Positions 52,476 to 60,772 of a stretch of 64,000 nt of DNA are shown here, in pieces; positions within the stretch are counted from its first letter, which is position 1; every line of letters begins with the position of its first letter. The stretch spans positions 62,001 through 126,000 of the forward strand of contig CAZLMG010000008.1 of the NCBI GenBank assembly GCA_964560765.1, in the 5' to 3' direction. A model generated the notes under the pieces. It made no database searches. It had not been told where the DNA came from and saw nothing but the letters and a program-made list of their open reading frames with translations. The DNA comes from CAZLMG01 sp964560765 (lineage in GTDB: Bacteria > Bdellovibrionota_B > Oligoflexia > Oligoflexales > CAZLMG01). A program made the position numbers and the translations under genes.

Positions 52476-53192
52476 TTAGAGAAACATCGCTGGCGAACTG
52501 ATCAGTACTGACGTGCAAGCGCCTGTGACGGCGGCGCGCGTTGCGGCCGGATCTGTGGCGCTTCGACCCGTTAGCAATTCACCAATCAATTGCACGACTT
52601 CAGTTTTCGTCGCGTCTCGCTCAGGAAGATCGGAAAGGCCTGTAGCCCAAAAACGATCCATCAGTGCCATGGCGAGCTGTTCGCGTCCAGTTGCATTGAG
52701 CGCTACATTCGGTGCGGCAGCGATGTTGAACCCTGGTAAGACTGTGCCGCTGACGGTGGCATTGCTGGCCAGGACGTTGCAATATTCAACCGCTAGCTTC
52801 GAAGAAGCCACTTGATGTGCAGCTAAGAATCCTTTGACGTCGTTACCGGTCGGTAGCTGCGCGGCTAGATCTGTGTGGACAGCTTGGATAGTACGCGCCG
52901 CATTAGATACGGTAGCAGTCCTCGGGTTGACGCCAGTCAGCACAGCCATGGTTTCGTTGATTTGATTGAAATCCCGAATGCCGAAAGCGACAATTACATC
53001 GCGTAGGGGAATGTCTTCCTCCTGCACCAGTTGCTCTGTAGTCACTTCCTCAGTATGCTCCTCGAGTTCTGCGACGGCATCGTCACTATTACGTTGCCCG
53101 GAATTAGCCTGTTTGCGGGGTTCGACGCCACAAGCAGTCAGCAATCCGAGGATTGCAAGGGCACTTGGCCAGGATTGAGACAACAGTTTCAT
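52476..53192 (-). CDS. Lipoprotein of unknown function in the cytochrome/DUF1501 cluster
   Basis: 238 residues with a lipoprotein signal (L-L-T-A-C, Cys21). A ~40-residue acidic linker (E-L-E-E-H-T-E-E-V-T-T-E) precedes a mostly helical body: I-R-D-F-N-Q-I-N-E-T-M-A-V-L-T-G-V, A-A-H-Q-V-A-S-S-K-L-A-V-E-Y-C-N, M-A-L-M-D-R-F-W-A-T-G-L, and a Cys near the C-terminus (T-G-A-C-T-S). The two non-lipid Cys residues (E-Y-C-N and G-A-C) could form a disulphide. I do not recognise the family. It lies between the cytochrome c gene and the Tat protein, so it is likely a partner in the same surface complex (inference). GAGGAG precedes the ATG. Confidence 0.65.
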   Translation of the reverse strand: MKLLSQSWPSALAILGLLTACGVEPRKQANSGQRNSDDAVAELEEHTEEVTTEQLVQEEDIPLRDVIVAFGIRDFNQINETMAVLTGVNPRTATVSNAARTIQAVHTDLAAQLPTGNDVKGFLAAHQVASSKLAVEYCNVLASNATVSGTVLPGFNIAAAPNVALNATGREQLAMALMDRFWATGLSDLPERDATKTEVVQLIGELLTGRSATDPAATRAAVTGACTSVLISSPAMFL

Positions 53193-53227
53193 AGATAAAG
53201 CTCCTCTAATTTGCGAGTGCCGTTCAA

Positions 53228-54430
53228 TTATTCTTGCGAGCAGGCAATGGCGGTTCGTTCAAATAGGCGCTTCATGTTGTAGGCGCCGTTCTTGGCAAAA
53301 TCAGCCTGTAGACTTTCAACAGTGGCCGCATCCGATCGAGTTGGCTCGCGAAGGCATACCGTCTTGAAAACCTTTTTGGTCATGCAGCTCGCCATGGCAT
53401 CGGTTTTCGAGATCATCTCACCCCATTCACTGGCACCGTTTCCGGATTCAGCACCTTTCCAGCCGAAGGAAGCATTTTGGCCGTCAACCCACAGGTTCAG
53501 CCAGCTATCATCGGTAGTGACGTAGCCATCGGGAAACTCGGAGGCGTTTCTCAGATACTTGGCGCGTACACGTGTGGCATCATGGCTGAGCGCACCGTTG
53601 ACAAAGTCAAGGTAAGCAAAGGCGCCCGAGAAGCCATCCATGCCGCCATGGCATCCAGCGCAACGATTGCGGAACACCGTGCTATCCCCGCCCGGGCTGC
53701 GCGTCACGTCTTGTCGGACTCGAAAGTCAGGAGTCGTGGTGTCGGAAAACTGTTCAAGGTCGCTACAGAGATAGGACTTCAGGGTAAAACGAATAATCGC
53801 TCGGTTCGTTCCATCCTGAAAAAATGCTTCACCTGCGGCACGACTCGTCAGGACGCCCGCGGCATCCGGAATACCATTCAGCTGTGACTGGGTCTGGCGG
53901 ACCAGTGACTCCTTTAGATCAACGCGGTTGCGTTCGAGTGCAGCATAGTGATCGTTGTTGTTTGGTGCATAGGCCGGTACACCATTGGCTGGGTTAGCCA
54001 CAACTGAGTCGGACGCTGTGTAAAGAATGTCCGCATGTAGTGCCTGGGTAAACGGCAGATCGTCGCGAACAATGCCGACGATGGTGGCTACGTAGTCGTT
54101 GAGGGGAACGCGAACGCTTTCATCCTCATTGGTCCAAGGCTTGACGAATGTCGGCAGCGTCAGATTATAGAAGTACGAGGTGGCGGTAGCGATCTGGGCA
54201 GCTTCAGCGGGCTTTCCAGCTTCAATCAATTGTGTCATCTGATCGAGTATTGGCGCTGTCGGAGGTACTCCTGTCAATCGGTTGTAGATGCGATAGGCCT
54301 GATCACGTGGCCCGGCGTGCGCTGCAATACTTGCAAGCATGCTGATCCCGACGACTGCCAAGCGAGGAGCTTGCGCAATAGTCCTGCTTGGCAGACGGCG
54401 TGACCGTCCGATGATGAAATTCCGTACCAT
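53228..54430 (-). CDS. Exported cytochrome c-motif protein (DUF1588/1592-like style)
   Basis: 400 residues from ATG 54430, with GGGGGG 7-8 nt upstream; an in-frame start 27 nt further up is weaker. Signal peptide ends A-A-H-A-G. Near the N-terminus Y-R-I-Y-N-R-L-T-G-V-P-P resembles the start of DUF1592-type proteins. A single c-haem motif C257-x-x-C260-H261 (R-N-R-C-A-G-C-H-G-G) sits in a segment with M-D-G-F-S-G-A-F-A-Y. Extra Cys residues (Y-L-C-S-D, A-S-C-M, T-V-C-L, I-A-C-S) suggest disulphides. It probably carries electrons in the periplasm or at the surface with the other members of this cluster. Confidence 0.7.
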   Translation of the reverse strand: MVRNFIIGRSRRLPSRTIAQAPRLAVVGISMLASIAAHAGPRDQAYRIYNRLTGVPPTAPILDQMTQLIEAGKPAEAAQIATATSYFYNLTLPTFVKPWTNEDESVRVPLNDYVATIVGIVRDDLPFTQALHADILYTASDSVVANPANGVPAYAPNNNDHYAALERNRVDLKESLVRQTQSQLNGIPDAAGVLTSRAAGEAFFQDGTNRAIIRFTLKSYLCSDLEQFSDTTTPDFRVRQDVTRSPGGDSTVFRNRCAGCHGGMDGFSGAFAYLDFVNGALSHDATRVRAKYLRNASEFPDGYVTTDDSWLNLWVDGQNASFGWKGAESGNGASEWGEMISKTDAMASCMTKKVFKTVCLREPTRSDAATVESLQADFAKNGAYNMKRLFERTAIACSQE

Positions 54431-54843
54431 GTGGTTTCCCCCCGGTTTCTCTCGCACAACGTTTGGACGCTCGATTCGGTTTTTAGCGGTGCTGCAGACG
54501 TGGGCTGCGTCGCAAACACCGAGCTATGATCCGGCGGGAACCTCTATGCACCGCGCCAGGACCTGGAGGTTCTTCGGAGGGCGTTGAAGAAAAATTGGCT
54601 GGTTGTGCAAAAAAAGTTGAAAGATCAATAAAGCCAGAAAGTTGCGGATGGCGATTTTGTTCCCAATCGGTTGCGGGAATCGATCCAAAGGGCCAGGGGA
54701 GCTTGATTTGAGACTGGATTGACCAGTAAAATCGAGTCTTTACGCCCATTGGCTGGCTGTGACGAGTGGGGCGGCCTATCATTTCCGGGGTTTAGCAGCC
54801 AGGCGCGGGGCCGCCTGGCTGTCGACGGGGTGGGTGCTCCCGG
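54431..54843 (-). other. 413-nt intergenic gap between the metzincin gene and the cytochrome/DUF1501 operon
   Basis: No convincing gene is seen here on either strand; the open frames are short and lack a ribosome-binding site or known motif. It contains a strong hairpin next to the metzincin stop (54797-54820) and A/T-rich tracts around 54590-54630. It probably ends one transcript and starts the next. I could not place a confident promoter. Confidence 0.5.
54797..54820 (-). terminator. Strong hairpin just after the metzincin gene
   Basis: AGCCAGGCG (54797-54805) and CGCCTGGCT (54812-54820) form a perfect 9-bp stem with a GC-rich 6-nt loop, 23 nt after the stop codon. There is no T-tract, so termination efficiency is uncertain. 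Confidence 0.5.
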
Positions 54844-57800
54844 TTAGCCTCGGAATACTTCTTTATATAGCTGTCTTAGCTGCAACAGATCGGACTCAAT
54901 GCGCACAAGTTCGCGTTGCGTACTTTGTGCATCATTCTCAGCCTCATCCATTTCAGCACCCAGCTGCGAAAACTCCAACAGGAGTTCCCCTGGCGTTGCT
55001 ATCGACTTTTCGATCATCTCTTTAGCCTTCTGCAAACGCGCTGCTGCTGCACCGTTTGGATTGGCCGCTAAGTTCTGTTCAATCTGTCCCAACCAGTCTT
55101 CGAGAATGCGAATCATATTCTGCATTCCTTCGGTTTTATCGGACTCCAGCTCCGCTGCTTGTTCCTGTCCAAGCGCGACTCCTGTCAGTTCTTTATAGAT
55201 GGTGGAAAAGTCCTGGAGGAAGCCACTGAAAAGCTGATTGGCCAGTTCTGATTGGCGCTGCTTTCGTTGTGGATCAGCAGAAATAGCAATCGCTTGGGCC
55301 AGCTTCTCCGCCAGACCTGGCGCATCCTTGGCAATTAGGAAGGTAATGCTTCGACCATCTCGGGTCTGTGGAATCACATAGGTTCTGGTGCCATTCGCCG
55401 AACGAAAGCGCAGAGTTGGTGTTCCTTCTGGGATGCTTTGCGCATCAATTCCGTCGATGCGCATATCAAGATAGTCACCGAAAGTTCGATCCGCAGTACC
55501 ATCATGCGCTTCCACTGCCAACGCCATCGACATCATCTTTAAAGCCGTATGCGTTGGTGCTTTGACCTCGATGTTCTGCACCAGCAGATCGGGTGGCAGA
55601 GTTTGCGCAACGTCAGATGGCAACGCTAAGAGAGCACCATTCTCTAACTTCAGTGCTGAATAATTGCCTTTCAATGTCTCGCGCATGGCGTTGCTAAAGA
55701 TATTCAGCGTGTCGTCGCGGAAAATATCAAAGTAGTTGAAAGTCATGCTAGCACGCTCATAACGTTCGGCTGGATACCCACGTAATGATAACGCAATCAT
55801 GGCGCCGATTTTATCGACGAGTACGCCCCGGCGCATGACTTTCTCACTTGATCCGGTCTGGACAAAGGACGATTGAAGATACTTACCCAAGCCAAGGCCG
55901 ACAACAAGAGGTGGATGTTCCAGATTTTCCTCTAGGTTGCTGGATGCAGGAGATTCTACGTAGATACCTAGCTCTTTATCGAATTGGTAAACACCTGGCT
56001 CGGGAGTCGTTAAGATCTCCTTGAAGAAATCAAGGCCAGTAAGCACCGCATTTTGGAAATCACCACGGCTTTCGGCTCCGGATTGGGCGAATGTTCCCGT
56101 TAGTATCCGGTAAATAAACTCATCGTACATTTGGCGGATTGGCAGCATGAACCGGCTGATGACAAACGACGATCCACCGGTAAAATTGCGGCGACCACGG
56201 CGGAATGCACCCAGCGTATAGTTGTTCTCGTAGTTGAGGATCATCGACTCGACGATTTCGCTAACGTTCACACCTGAATCAAACCGATTACATGTTGGGT
56301 CATCAGATACATGATCGTCTGTGCAAAACTTGTATTGACGCAAACCAAGCTCAGCAACAGCAGCTCGAATGGCAGCATCACGTGTGCGCGCGGGTTCGGC
56401 CCGCACTTTTAGTGATACCAGTTCATCGAGCTCCTTTCGCGGGACATCGACTGTTCGAATCGCTCCCGCTTGCCGTGAAGCCGCCAGATCGATTTTCTCA
56501 AGCAATCCAGCATAGCCGAACTTGATAGCAGCAACATCGTACGAGCCAGCGCGACGATGCAGTGCCTCAAACATGTCCGTGTAGTCCATGATACTGGACG
56601 ACTTGTACAGTTCGAGGTGATTATCTGGACCCTCTGGACTTTCTGTCGCCGTAGGATCGCGTAACTTACGCTTCAGTTCAAAGTATTCTGGGTGAAAGTT
56701 GACTTCGTCGTAAGATCCGTGGAAGTTGTGGCGCAGGCCAAAGTTGTGGCCTAACTCATGCAACAGCGTAGTGTAAACCGTCGCGGATTCTACCTTTGCC
56801 ATCAATTCTTCGCGCGACAGATCCTTGTTCATTGCCACAAACTTGCTGGCACTGACCATATGTTCTTCAGGGCGGAATAGGCAGCCATGATTTTGGTCCA
56901 TGCTGTTCAGAGCGTGTCGATCAAGGCCATTCCTGTCTTTTTGCAGGGCCTGGCGCATTCCTTGAATATCGCCATTCGACTCAAACATGCCGCGCAGTGA
57001 TCCTTTGGCAATCACTTCCAGATTGCGATTGAGGCGATCGAGCCCGTTGCCTGTAAAGACCGTCGTGGCGATGGCGGACTTCAATTGCTCCTGACTCACA
57101 CGGGCGATGGTCGCATGCTGGCGTGGGCTGATGGCACTTGTCGCAGCGGGAGGCGTTCCTGCGCGGACAGTTTCTTGGCGACTCTCGGCGGCAAAGTCGT
57201 CGATTGTTTTTACGCCCGTTGCCAAGTCATGATAGTCGCCCGAGACATCGCGCGACCAGCGTATGGCGTCGCCGTATAGGTAGGTTTTTCCCGCAAGAAC
57301 CTCTCCGGTTTCCGGATCAGCAATGGTTGGGCCATATCCTAATGGGGCGCCCAGGTTTCGTTCATCAATATAAGCGATCATGTTGACGAGTGGATCGCTA
57401 TAGTGCTGGCCTTCGTTGTCTTTTAACACGACGACATTATCGCGGCCCGTTGCAGCTTTGAAGGCGTCGTTCCAAGAAGTGATAACTTGAGCTGCTTCGT
57501 CCTTGTAGGATTCAGGGAATCCGGCGCTCAAATAGAAGACGATTTGCTTGCCATTGCTGATGTCGTAGCGGCGCGCAAAATGCTTGATTGTGTCGTCAGT
57601 GGCGTTACCACTGGCATTTAGACCAGCCCGTGTCGTGCGGAAGTAGCCGAATTTTTGAAAGTCGTAATCATCATATTCTTGTGCTTGGTAGTCGCTAGGA
57701 GCCAAGCGGACGAAGCTGTGCCGGATGCGAACCGAAACGGGCTCCAGTTGTGTTTCACCAGCGCCGAGATTGCCGGCGCTATAGTTCGGGACTAACACCT

Positions 57801-59421
57801 CTTCGGTTGTCCAAGTGACTTCGGACTCCAGAACTTTGACGTCGTCAATCAGTACACTTTCAGAAACCAAGTAGTCCCGCGAGACCAGGTTATTGATTCC
57901 AAGAAAGTGATTGAAGTAGCTATTGATTTCATTTCGGCCCAGAGCTGGCCGTACCTGTTTACGTTGCGCCCACGGGTCATCGCGCAACTCGGTGATGACA
58001 TTCGTCGGGTCGCCGAGCCCGTTTTTGGCACGCCCAACCGTGAAATGATCGGCGCTGTATCGCAATACAGGTGTTGGCGAAGAGTTGTTAAGAGTTTCGC
58101 GCGCCTTGTAGGCGATCATCTTATTTTCGGTGAACGAAAACTTCAGGCGATCATCCAGAGTCAGTAGTAGCCCGTTAAAAAATTCGCTATTTTCGCTGTG
58201 CGAAGCCACGACTGTCGCCACGTAAATAAATTCACCGGTGGTAAAGAAGGCGCGATCTAGTGATGTCGATTGAACTTTCTGTTCAGCAACCTGGGGCGCA
58301 TTCGTAGCAAATTCAATAAAGGCTCGCTGATCCCAGGTGTTTCGATTAGTTGAAGAAGCCTTTACCGAGCCCTGGCTGCCAGATAACGATTCGATGTCCA
58401 AATGACGGACAATGGGATACGTCATTAAGAGATTGCCATCTTCCTCGCAGCTGGTGCGGCAGACGCTCAGCACAGTCTGGGTTGCGATCAAACAAATCTT
58501 CTCATTGGCACCAACGCTGATGCGCTTAGACTTCAAATCGTCCAAAATCTCTTGCGCGGGGAAATCTGTCATCAGGTTGCATCCCAGCCCATCCTTGCTG
58601 AGTACCTTTTGGGTGCTATCAACCAAGGTTGCAAGTTCGCTGCGAATCTCTACGTAGCGGCGGGTGTCCCAAGTGCGTTCGCTCTGGTCGCGCTTAAATT
58701 TCGCAGTAAGCTCATCGGAGTCACTTTTTTCTCGCACGAGATCAAAGTACTGAACGCTGAGCCTGAGCAGCGAAACAGGATTTTTCGTCTGCTGCATGTT
58801 GACCAATTCGAGAGTTGTCTTGCTCAGTCGAATCTGAATGAGCGTTCCGCGCTGAAGATTGAACTTTGTAGCGAGCTCTAGCGCGACGCGATCATCAATG
58901 CCCGGAATGCGTTCGTCGAGGAAACGGTAAGATTTACCGTCAATAGCCTTTGCTTCGTAGAGGTTCTTAACAATATCCTCGCTGGGCTTGATGCGCTTCA
59001 CATCTGCCGCATCAACTTCGATATAAGCTCGATCAGCCCAATTGAGATTCTTGCTTTTGCCCTTCACCAGATACTGAGTTTTTTGTCCGTCTTTGGTCTG
59101 GTCACGTTCCAGGTCATAGTGGCCCTTAACAGGAAACTGCAGCACGGGCTTATCTTCTTCGCCGTCCTTGCTCCAGACAGTCAGGAGGGTTTCACCGATG
59201 GTGAACTTCACCAGGCGTAGGCCATCTCCGCGTGCAGGCGCCAAGATTTTTTCCAACTTTCTGATCGCGACGGAGGTGTCGTACATCTGGCTGGTCAACT
59301 CTTGCTTGGCGTAGAGATCGTCCATTTCGCCGGCTGCGACCTGAACATCAGGTTCGCGGGCGCAAGCGGCGCTGACGAAAGTAAAACCGACAAGTGCGAG
59401 TAGAAGGAGGCTATGGCGCAT
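54844..59421 (-). CDS. Giant zinc metalloprotease (metzincin) lipoprotein
   Basis: 1525 residues. Lipoprotein signal (V-S-A-A-C). The metzincin zinc site is H888-E-L-G-H-N-F-G-L-R-H898, the H-E-x-x-H-x-x-G-x-x-H consensus with E889 as catalytic base, followed by S-S-I-M-D-Y-T-D-M, a Met-turn, about 65 residues later. Before it is a ~650-residue beta-rich region with repeated W-x-x-R-x-[YF]-[IV]-E and N-x-W-x-x-R-x-F-I-E units (A-D-R-A-Y-I-E-V, D-T-R-R-Y-V-E-I, D-Q-R-A-F-I-E-F). The C-terminal ~150 residues are coiled-coil-like (E-N-D-A-Q-S-T-Q-R-E-L-V-R-I-E-S-D). It resembles DUF5117/DUF4953-type metalloproteases. The beta-barrel gene lies 18 nt upstream. Confidence 0.88.
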   Translation of the reverse strand: MRHSLLLLALVGFTFVSAACAREPDVQVAAGEMDDLYAKQELTSQMYDTSVAIRKLEKILAPARGDGLRLVKFTIGETLLTVWSKDGEEDKPVLQFPVKGHYDLERDQTKDGQKTQYLVKGKSKNLNWADRAYIEVDAADVKRIKPSEDIVKNLYEAKAIDGKSYRFLDERIPGIDDRVALELATKFNLQRGTLIQIRLSKTTLELVNMQQTKNPVSLLRLSVQYFDLVREKSDSDELTAKFKRDQSERTWDTRRYVEIRSELATLVDSTQKVLSKDGLGCNLMTDFPAQEILDDLKSKRISVGANEKICLIATQTVLSVCRTSCEEDGNLLMTYPIVRHLDIESLSGSQGSVKASSTNRNTWDQRAFIEFATNAPQVAEQKVQSTSLDRAFFTTGEFIYVATVVASHSENSEFFNGLLLTLDDRLKFSFTENKMIAYKARETLNNSSPTPVLRYSADHFTVGRAKNGLGDPTNVITELRDDPWAQRKQVRPALGRNEINSYFNHFLGINNLVSRDYLVSESVLIDDVKVLESEVTWTTEEVLVPNYSAGNLGAGETQLEPVSVRIRHSFVRLAPSDYQAQEYDDYDFQKFGYFRTTRAGLNASGNATDDTIKHFARRYDISNGKQIVFYLSAGFPESYKDEAAQVITSWNDAFKAATGRDNVVVLKDNEGQHYSDPLVNMIAYIDERNLGAPLGYGPTIADPETGEVLAGKTYLYGDAIRWSRDVSGDYHDLATGVKTIDDFAAESRQETVRAGTPPAATSAISPRQHATIARVSQEQLKSAIATTVFTGNGLDRLNRNLEVIAKGSLRGMFESNGDIQGMRQALQKDRNGLDRHALNSMDQNHGCLFRPEEHMVSASKFVAMNKDLSREELMAKVESATVYTTLLHELGHNFGLRHNFHGSYDEVNFHPEYFELKRKLRDPTATESPEGPDNHLELYKSSSIMDYTDMFEALHRRAGSYDVAAIKFGYAGLLEKIDLAASRQAGAIRTVDVPRKELDELVSLKVRAEPARTRDAAIRAAVAELGLRQYKFCTDDHVSDDPTCNRFDSGVNVSEIVESMILNYENNYTLGAFRRGRRNFTGGSSFVISRFMLPIRQMYDEFIYRILTGTFAQSGAESRGDFQNAVLTGLDFFKEILTTPEPGVYQFDKELGIYVESPASSNLEENLEHPPLVVGLGLGKYLQSSFVQTGSSEKVMRRGVLVDKIGAMIALSLRGYPAERYERASMTFNYFDIFRDDTLNIFSNAMRETLKGNYSALKLENGALLALPSDVAQTLPPDLLVQNIEVKAPTHTALKMMSMALAVEAHDGTADRTFGDYLDMRIDGIDAQSIPEGTPTLRFRSANGTRTYVIPQTRDGRSITFLIAKDAPGLAEKLAQAIAISADPQRKQRQSELANQLFSGFLQDFSTIYKELTGVALGQEQAAELESDKTEGMQNMIRILEDWLGQIEQNLAANPNGAAAARLQKAKEMIEKSIATPGELLLEFSQLGAEMDEAENDAQSTQRELVRIESDLLQLRQLYKEVFRG

Positions 59422-59439
59422 CGGAACATCTCCTGGGGG

Positions 59440-60249
59440 TTAAAGGCTGTAATCAGCCCGCACGTACAGTTGGGAAAAGTCGTTCTTGTATATATAAACC
59501 GGCCGCCGCTTACCGTCGGCGAGCTGGGAGTCAGAGGTGATCAAGCCAAGGCCCAAGCTCCAACGTCCGGCTAATCGACCGGCTATTTCTAAGTTCGTGC
59601 TGTAAAAAAAGCGGTTGGCGCCATGGAAATATTGGCGCTCGATAGTCGTGTAAGATGCAGTCAGCGATGCAGGGGCTTTGGGAAAAAGGGTAAGCGCTGC
59701 CGCCAAGGTGCCTTGTAACGGAGAATTACTTCGTCCAGCTGGGTCGCGGGTGAGTTCAAAAGCGGTGTAACGCAGCGATGGACTCACTCTTGCGCCAAGC
59801 CAGCGGCTCTGCCGACCGATACTGGCGCTCAGACCCGCGGCGGCTTGAGACGTGCGATACAAGCTAAGTTCGGAAAGCATGACGGGAACGATACTGGCCC
59901 CACCCGTGAAACTCCAACCAGCGACGGAAGCTAAAGCGATGGGGCGAAGACTAAGGCTGATGGACGGGTCCTGGACATCGACGACTCGCCGGAACGGCTC
60001 GACAACATCCTCGGACTGTTGAACCGCGCCCGACGCGCCCAAGGTAAGGCTCGGAGACAGGGTTGCCGATACTCCAAACTGGGCTGCAGCATACCGTCCT
60101 GAGTCCTGGTAATACACCGGCTTAACGCCCGTCTCTAAGCCAAGGCTGGATTGGATTTCAGGTCGCGCCGCAGCCACGGCAGCATGTCCCAGCAGGGCCG
60201 CAGCCCACATGGCAAAAAGGGCCACATTCATGTTTGTAATACAAACCAT
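59440..60249 (-). CDS. Outer-membrane beta-barrel protein upstream of the metzincin
   Basis: 269 residues from ATG 60249 (GAGGA 4-5 nt upstream); an internal ATG at 60231 is possible. Signal peptide ends A-V-A-A-A-R. The mature protein is made of short alternating strands (F-G-V-S-A-T-L-S-P-S-L-T-L-G-A-S-G, A-G-L-S-A-S-I-G, L-E-I-A-G-R-L-A-G-R-W-S-L-G-L-G-L) and ends L-Y-V-R-A-D-Y-S-L, an outer-membrane-type C-terminus. No family was recognised. Being first in a two-gene unit with the metzincin lipoprotein suggests it helps place or export it at the cell surface (inference). Confidence 0.72.
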   Translation of the reverse strand: MVCITNMNVALFAMWAAALLGHAAVAAARPEIQSSLGLETGVKPVYYQDSGRYAAAQFGVSATLSPSLTLGASGAVQQSEDVVEPFRRVVDVQDPSISLSLRPIALASVAGWSFTGGASIVPVMLSELSLYRTSQAAAGLSASIGRQSRWLGARVSPSLRYTAFELTRDPAGRSNSPLQGTLAAALTLFPKAPASLTASYTTIERQYFHGANRFFYSTNLEIAGRLAGRWSLGLGLITSDSQLADGKRRPVYIYKNDFSQLYVRADYSL

Positions 60250-60398
60250 GAAATCCTCTGATGTTTTTTGAAATTCGTCTTGATATCAGCGGGGAGGGTA
60301 AGAGAATCCGCATCAGCCAGTTTGACCTATTATAAGATTCTTTAAAATATATCAAGCGTTATTTGATGTTTTGCCAAATAAGTGGTGGGCAAAGAAAA

Positions 60399-60433
60399 AC
60401 CGGTACCGGCCCGTAAAGGCCGAAAGTACCGGT
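60399..60433 (-). terminator. Rho-independent terminator of rpsU
   Basis: On the minus strand ACCGGTAC pairs with GTACCGGT, with an inner CGGCC/GGCCG stem, and is followed by TTTTTCTTT. It starts about 20 nt after the rpsU stop codon. Confidence 0.85.
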
Positions 60434-60453
60434 AAGGTCTACAACGGAAAAGT

Positions 60454-60654
60454 TTACGGAGTTCCGAACTTTCGCAACTGCTTCACGCGACGCTTACGTG
60501 CCGCAATCGACTTCTTCTTGAGGCGCACGGAGGGCTTTTCGTAGTGCTGACGCTTCTTCAGTTCACTGAGAACGCCGGCTTTTTCTACTTGCTTCTTAAA
60601 TCCCTTAAGGACTCGATCGATGTGTTCGTTGTCGCGGACGCGGTAACCTGGCAT
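60454..60654 (-). CDS. rpsU: 30S ribosomal protein S21
   Basis: 66 residues from ATG 60654; a TTG nine nt upstream is open but GAAGG is better placed for the ATG. Typical S21: M-P-G-Y-R-V-R-D-N-E-H-I-D-R-V-L-K-G-F-K-K-Q-V-E-K-A-G-V-L, then the basic Y-E-K-P-S-V-R-L-K-K-K and R-K-R-R-V-K-Q-L-R. S21 helps the 30S subunit base-pair with Shine-Dalgarno sequences. It stands alone with its own terminator and diverges from the NYN-LOTUS gene. Confidence 0.96.
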   Translation of the reverse strand: MPGYRVRDNEHIDRVLKGFKKQVEKAGVLSELKKRQHYEKPSVRLKKKSIAARKRRVKQLRKFGTP

Positions 60655-60689
60655 AGACTTCAACCTTCAATAATGAGACTCGTATTCAA

Positions 60690-60706
60690 GTCATAAGCTT
60701 CATGAC
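60690..60706. promoter_or_regulatory. Inverted repeat in the rpsU / NYN-LOTUS divergent region
   Basis: GTCAT (60690-60694) and ATGAC (60702-60706) flank a near-palindromic AAGCTTC, giving a 17-nt imperfect palindrome 36 nt upstream of the rpsU start and 67 nt upstream of the divergent gene. It could be a small operator; no known consensus matches. Confidence 0.3.
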
Positions 60707-60772
60707 GAGCAATTATGATACATGAATAATACCGGAAACGGTAGTTCAATATGAGAATCCCGGGAAGGAAAC

